A stretch of 42,303 nt of DNA from MAG-120802 sp049430265. GTDB taxonomy: Bacteria > Actinomycetota > Actinomycetes > Nanopelagicales > Nanopelagicaceae. The notes under the pieces were generated by a model. It was not told where the DNA came from. It searched no databases and saw only the letters and a list, made by a program, of their open reading frames with translations. The first letter of the stretch is position 1. Every line of letters begins with the position of its first letter. Location of the stretch: contig JBMTBW010000005.1 of the NCBI GenBank assembly GCA_049430265.1, positions 1 to 42,303 on the forward strand, read 5' to 3'. The position numbers and the translations under genes are program-made. Below are positions 38,819 through 42,303 of the stretch, piece by piece.

Positions 38819-40231
38819 ATGAAAATCTATCTGCTTTTTCGCCCCTTTGCCATCGCAATTCTAATTTTCTACCTATTTCTCAGGAACAATTCAGATGCTA
38901 GGTGGGAGTATGACCTAGTTCTCTTCAATCTAGTTGCACTACTTGCTGCTCTCTCAATTGCTCTATCGCCAATTCTTGATGATCCCTTAGGCAGATATGG
39001 AGTTATTGGCGCAATCATCTCTTGGAGTGCAGGGTCAATAACTTCATCACTGAACTCTTTTTTTGAGATTAAGACGCTACTCAATCTTGATCTGATAGCC
39101 CAGAGCCTCTACGCGCTCTTTTATCCGCTGGCAATATTTGGGCTTACCAGAGCAATTCGTTTTAAGGCTGTTAGCAAATCTCTAGAGTTACTAGATACTG
39201 CAATTATCGCAATTGGATATACCACGATATTGACAGCTCTTTTGGTCAGACCAGCAATGACAACTATTGATGGAAGTATCTTTGAAGTATTCCTAGCTAT
39301 TCTCTATCCAGTAGGGGATGTTGTCATATTGGTTTTAGTACTTCTATTAGTTTTTAGACAGAGGATGAGTTGGCGAAATGGACTAATTCTCATTGGGGCA
39401 ACCATGTTCTTTCTCTCTGACTTCTACTTTCTCTATCAATCCTACTTAGGTAGATATGAATTTGGATCCCTAACAGATGTTGGATGGTTAATAAGTTTTA
39501 TCTTTCTCTCTGAAGCATTTTGGTTTGCAAGTAATGAAGTACAAGCTCCTAGAAGTTTTAATTCAGCCGTGGCCACAATCGCTCTTCTTGGAAGCTCTAC
39601 CCTGCTTGCAATTGCAGTCTTGCAACCCTCATATATCCCACGGTTTTTAATATTGCCCGCCTTTGTAACTATCGCGCTCTCATTTCTACGTATGGGCGTT
39701 GCTATCAATGATGCTCGCAACATGAGCAATGAACAGATACTGGCAAGAACAGATGAGCTAACTGGCCTTGCCAATCGGCGCAAATTCATGGTCGATTGCC
39801 AAGAATTTCTTAAAAATCCTGGCTCGCTATTGATTCTTGATTTAGATGGATTTAAGGCAGTCAATGACAGCCTCGGACATGGAATTGGCGATCAACTTCT
39901 TAAGCAAGTTGCAAGCCGCTTTCAAAGAGTTATGCCCTCAGATGCACTGCTAGCTCGCTTAGGTGGCGATGAGTTTGGCGCCCTGATTCCAGGAGGCGAT
40001 GGCATGGAGGTGGCAAGGGCTCTAAAGGCAACTCTTACCTATCCATTCCACATTAACTCAAAGGAAATCTGCCTCGATGTTTCAATCGGTGAGGCAAGTA
40101 ATGAACCAGGCTCAAGCGCTCTCGAGCAGCTCCTTCGAAGAGCTGATGAGGCGATGTATGAAGCAAAGAGATCAAAACTTGGCGTGCTCTCCTGGCATAA
40201 CCAATTAGGCACATCTGGCTCTAGGTTGTAA
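38819..40231 (+). CDS. Membrane-bound GGDEF diguanylate cyclase
   Basis: 470 residues. About eight or nine membrane helices (to ~300) form a 7TM-like sensor of no known class; a cytoplasmic GGDEF domain follows. DELTGLANRRKFM opens it, LDLDGFKAVNDSLGHGIGDQ holds the metal and guanine sites, and RLGGDEFGAL is the intact active-site loop (~379). The inhibitory RxxD site five residues upstream reads MPSD, so product feedback is probably lost. It makes c-di-GMP from GTP. ATG 38816 and 38819 are in tandem; I prefer the second because of the -10 position. No EAL phosphodiesterase is in the window. Confidence 0.9.
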   Translation: MKIYLLFRPFAIAILIFYLFLRNNSDARWEYDLVLFNLVALLAALSIALSPILDDPLGRYGVIGAIISWSAGSITSSLNSFFEIKTLLNLDLIAQSLYALFYPLAIFGLTRAIRFKAVSKSLELLDTAIIAIGYTTILTALLVRPAMTTIDGSIFEVFLAILYPVGDVVILVLVLLLVFRQRMSWRNGLILIGATMFFLSDFYFLYQSYLGRYEFGSLTDVGWLISFIFLSEAFWFASNEVQAPRSFNSAVATIALLGSSTLLAIAVLQPSYIPRFLILPAFVTIALSFLRMGVAINDARNMSNEQILARTDELTGLANRRKFMVDCQEFLKNPGSLLILDLDGFKAVNDSLGHGIGDQLLKQVASRFQRVMPSDALLARLGGDEFGALIPGGDGMEVARALKATLTYPFHINSKEICLDVSIGEASNEPGSSALEQLLRRADEAMYEAKRSKLGVLSWHNQLGTSGSRL

Positions 40232-40260
40232 ATTTTGCCAAGTCAGAAACATCCAACCAA

Positions 40261-40278
40261 TAAGCCCTAAAAGGCTTA
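40261..40278. repeat. Short inverted repeat upstream of homospermidine synthase
   Basis: TAAGCC and GGCTTA form a 6-bp stem with loop CTAAAA in the 95-nt gap 40232-40326. No T-run follows on the plus strand; it may be a leader hairpin or a weak terminator of the GGDEF gene. Confidence 0.35.
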
Positions 40279-40311
40279 ACTACAAGAGGTGAGATTCACA
40301 AGCCCCAAGCT

Positions 40312-40319
40312 AAGGAGGT
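40312..40319 (+). promoter_or_regulatory. Strong Shine-Dalgarno site deciding a TTG start
   Basis: AAGGAGGT, almost the full anti-16S complement, 7-8 nt before TTG 40327. It confirms this rare start codon and contrasts with the leaderless starts around it. Confidence 0.8.
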
Positions 40320-40326
40320 TCCCTAA

Positions 40327-41760
40327 TTGGCAGAGAAGTTCAACAATAAAGTTTTAATCCTGGGAGCAGGATCAGTATCCCAATCAGTATTACCCCTTTT
40401 AATCGAGCATCTAGTTGATGCAAAGCAAATCACAATTATGGATCAGCGAGATAATCGCTCAAGAGTTAAAGGCGCGTTAGATAAAGGCGCTACTTACATC
40501 CAAGACCAAATAACTAAAGATAATCTTGATAGCCAATTAAAAAAGTATTTAAGTGCCGGAGATTTCCTCCTTGATTTAGCGTGGAATATTGATGCCAATA
40601 CCATTCTAAATTGGTGCCATGACAATGGAGTTCTCTATTTAAACACCTCAGTTGAGGAGTGGGATCCTTATGCGGGAGGAGCAAATAAACATCCGCTAGA
40701 GAGAACTCTTTACTACCGCCATATGCGTATGCGTGAGATGAAATCAAAGTGGAACAAAGTCGGAGCAACCGCCATTGTTGAACATGGCGCAAATCCTGGA
40801 CTTGTTTCGCATCTAGTGAAGAAATCCATGGTTGATATTGCAACCCTTGCTCTTAGAGAATCAAAGGCAGCAGCTGGGGTGGAAAGCGCCCTGACGGATG
40901 AGCGTTATAACGATCTTGCTCACCTGCTTGGAGTTAAAGTTATTCATATCTCTGAGCGCGACACCCAAGTAACTAATAAGCCTAAACAATGGGGCGAATT
41001 TGTTAACACCTGGTCAGTTGAAGGCTTTTATGAAGAAGGTATTGCTCCAGCAGAGCTTGGCTGGGGAACTCACGAAAAAACACTTCCGCTAAATGCCTAT
41101 GAACATCAAAGCGGACCAAAGAATCAAATTGCAATTGCTCAACCTGGAGCAACAACTTGGGTTCGCTCTTGGGTGCCAAACTTTGAAATCCATGGCATGG
41201 TAATTCGCCATGGCGAGGCATTTACAATCTCAGATCACTTAACTGTCTGGGATGGAGCCAAGGCTCTCTATCGCCCAACGGTTCACTATGCCTACTGCCC
41301 TACAAATGAAGCTATTGCCTCCATGAAAGAACTTGAGATGCGTTCTTGGGATCTTCATAAGAATCAAAGAATCATGAATGATGAGATTACAGATGGCGAT
41401 GATCGTCTAGGGGTATTACTCATGGGCCATCCCTATAAAGCTTGGTGGACTGGATCACTACTTAGCATCCATGAATCAAGAAAGTTGATTCCTGATCAAT
41501 CAGCAACAACAGTTCAAGTTGCCTCTGCAGTTTATGCAGCAGTTGCTTGGGCGATGAAAAATCCTAATAAAGGCTTACTTGTTCCTGATGAACTTCCATG
41601 GCGAGAAGTACTTAGCTATGCCGAGAAGTACTGGGGTGGAATTCACTCCGAGGCCAGCGCTTGGGATCCTTTGTTGAATCGAAAAGATTTATTTGAAGGC
41701 TGGAATGGCAAGAAAGTTGATAGCAGCGATCCTTGGCAGTTCTCAAACTTCCTGGTTTAG
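40327..41760 (+). CDS. hss: Homospermidine synthase
   Basis: 477 residues, the family's usual length. The NAD-dependent enzyme joins two putrescine units, or putrescine and spermidine, to homospermidine. Signatures are the Rossmann motif VLILGAGSVSQSVLPLLI, LYLNTSVEEWDPY (~105-117), the block TAIVEHGANPGLVSHLVKK (~150-168), and the active-site segment around GWGTHEKTLP. The TTG start is backed by a near-perfect ribosome site. It ends 3 nt before the convergent photolyase stop. No putrescine-making gene is in the window, so the polyamine source is elsewhere or taken up. Confidence 0.92.
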   Translation: MAEKFNNKVLILGAGSVSQSVLPLLIEHLVDAKQITIMDQRDNRSRVKGALDKGATYIQDQITKDNLDSQLKKYLSAGDFLLDLAWNIDANTILNWCHDNGVLYLNTSVEEWDPYAGGANKHPLERTLYYRHMRMREMKSKWNKVGATAIVEHGANPGLVSHLVKKSMVDIATLALRESKAAAGVESALTDERYNDLAHLLGVKVIHISERDTQVTNKPKQWGEFVNTWSVEGFYEEGIAPAELGWGTHEKTLPLNAYEHQSGPKNQIAIAQPGATTWVRSWVPNFEIHGMVIRHGEAFTISDHLTVWDGAKALYRPTVHYAYCPTNEAIASMKELEMRSWDLHKNQRIMNDEITDGDDRLGVLLMGHPYKAWWTGSLLSIHESRKLIPDQSATTVQVASAVYAAVAWAMKNPNKGLLVPDELPWREVLSYAEKYWGGIHSEASAWDPLLNRKDLFEGWNGKKVDSSDPWQFSNFLV

Positions 41761-41763
41761 CAA

Positions 41764-42303
41764 TTAAGGCTTGAGTGGTTTAGCCGCTTTGATCTCTTCA
41801 AGGCGAGCAAGTGACTCAAGCCTTTCTGCTGCATGATCAACGATTCGCTTTGGATAGCCATTTTTATATCCCAAATCAGACTCCCAGGGTTCATGAAGAT
41901 CATCGCCCTGCAAATGAGCTAACTCGGGAATGTATTTCTTAATATAAATTCCTTCGGGATCAAATCTTCTTCCCTGCTCAATTGGGTTAAAGACACGGTA
42001 ATAAGGCGAGGCATCGGTGCCGCAGCCCGCGGTCCATTGCCAGCCATGTGAATTCGATGCCACATCATTATCAATTAGGTATTTCATAAAGAAATTAGCA
42101 CCATGTTGCCACTCAATGTGAAGGTCTTTAACTAAAAATGATGCAACCACCATGCGAGTTCGGTTATGCATCCATCCTTCCTTCACTAGCTGGCGCATTG
42201 CAGCATCAACAAATGGATATCCAGTTTTTCCACTAGCCCAGGCTTCAAAGGCCTTTCCAGGTTTTTCATAACGCATTTTTTTGTATTTAGGATCGTAGTA
42301 ATC
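41764..42303 (-). CDS. phr: Deoxyribodipyrimidine photolyase, C-terminal part (5' end outside window)
   Basis: 179 residues are visible; the frame continues to the last base, so an N-terminal part lies beyond the window and the ATG at 42276 is internal. The FAD-binding catalytic domain is recognisable: AWASGKTGYPFVDAAMRQL, GWMHNRTRMVVASFLVKDL, FFMKYLIDNDVASNSHGWQW and YYRVFNPIEQGRRFDPEG, all classic for CPD photolyases/cryptochromes of class I. It repairs UV dimers with light, which fits a sunlit-water organism. The C-terminal tail is lysine-rich. It is convergent with hss. Confidence 0.93.
   Translation of the reverse strand, partial: DYYDPKYKKMRYEKPGKAFEAWASGKTGYPFVDAAMRQLVKEGWMHNRTRMVVASFLVKDLHIEWQHGANFFMKYLIDNDVASNSHGWQWTAGCGTDASPYYRVFNPIEQGRRFDPEGIYIKKYIPELAHLQGDDLHEPWESDLGYKNGYPKRIVDHAAERLESLARLEEIKAAKPLKP

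Noticed and set aside
1..42303. Search for insertion sequences, prophage genes, CRISPR arrays, attachment sites and replication origin
   Set aside because: No transposase, integrase, phage or Cas protein, no regularly spaced repeats and no DnaA-box cluster were seen; the three tRNAs are not flanked by integrase genes.

Overview
The window looks like a piece of chromosome from a streamlined, low-GC freshwater actinobacterium of the Nanopelagicales (acI) type. Three things point that way. The bases are visibly AT-rich. The gene order matches the region of the Mycobacterium tuberculosis chromosome I remember as Rv0992c to Rv1026 (mthfS / moeA / rimJ / membrane protein ... pmt / rsmI / metG / tatD / ksgA / ispE ... 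pth / rplY / prs / glmU / mfd / mazG / eno / ftsB-like / DUF501 / ppx). Packing is extreme: three convergent gene pairs have abutting stop codons with no base between them, and many starts have no room for a leader. The lineage call is an inference, because no marker gene such as 16S rRNA is present.

Layout. 1-2,124: end of an MFS transporter, a Bax-inhibitor-1-like membrane protein and an unusual tRNA with a UAA anticodon. 2,089-10,811 (minus strand): a housekeeping run of uracil-DNA glycosylase, Ppx/GppA, DUF501, FtsB, enolase, MazG, a SurA-like lipoprotein and Mfd. 10,951-13,641: PEP carboxylase on the plus strand. 13,642-24,029 (minus strand): Pth, L25, a secreted membrane-anchored EEP-family hydrolase, Prs, GlmU, tRNA-Gln, IspE, RsmA, TatD, MetG and RsmI. 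24,064-29,446: a protein mannosyltransferase; then a membrane protein, a RimJ-type acetyltransferase and a MoeA/gephyrin-like protein; then 5-formyl-THF cyclo-ligase and an acyl-CoA dehydrogenase. 29,456-34,432: CopD-CtaG, an FmdB zinc ribbon, a 33-codon acidic microprotein coupled to a TetR regulator, and the divergent MMPL exporter with a clear shared promoter/operator. 34,460-42,303: PurU, tRNA-Arg, a saccharopine-dehydrogenase-fold enzyme with an SDR, two small exported proteins (one a Tat Rieske protein), a membrane diguanylate cyclase, homospermidine synthase and the end of a photolyase.

How it works together. Most genes are core functions: DNA repair (Udg, Mfd, photolyase, MazG), translation and rRNA modification (MetG, Pth, L25, RsmA, RsmI, tRNAs), cell-wall precursors (GlmU), isoprenoids (IspE), one-carbon metabolism (MthfS, PurU, with Prs supplying PRPP) and central carbon (enolase, PEPC). 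The most interesting points are a shortened MoeA/gephyrin-like protein with degenerate catalytic motifs beside a membrane protein, which resembles the corynebacterial Glp/GlpR divisome pair; a udg stop codon that is exactly the anticodon of a downstream tRNA; a repeated leaderless-promoter signature (TANNNT at -12 to -7 of the start codon); and a compact TetR/MMPL switch with a coupled microprotein. No insertion sequence, CRISPR array, prophage or replication origin was seen.
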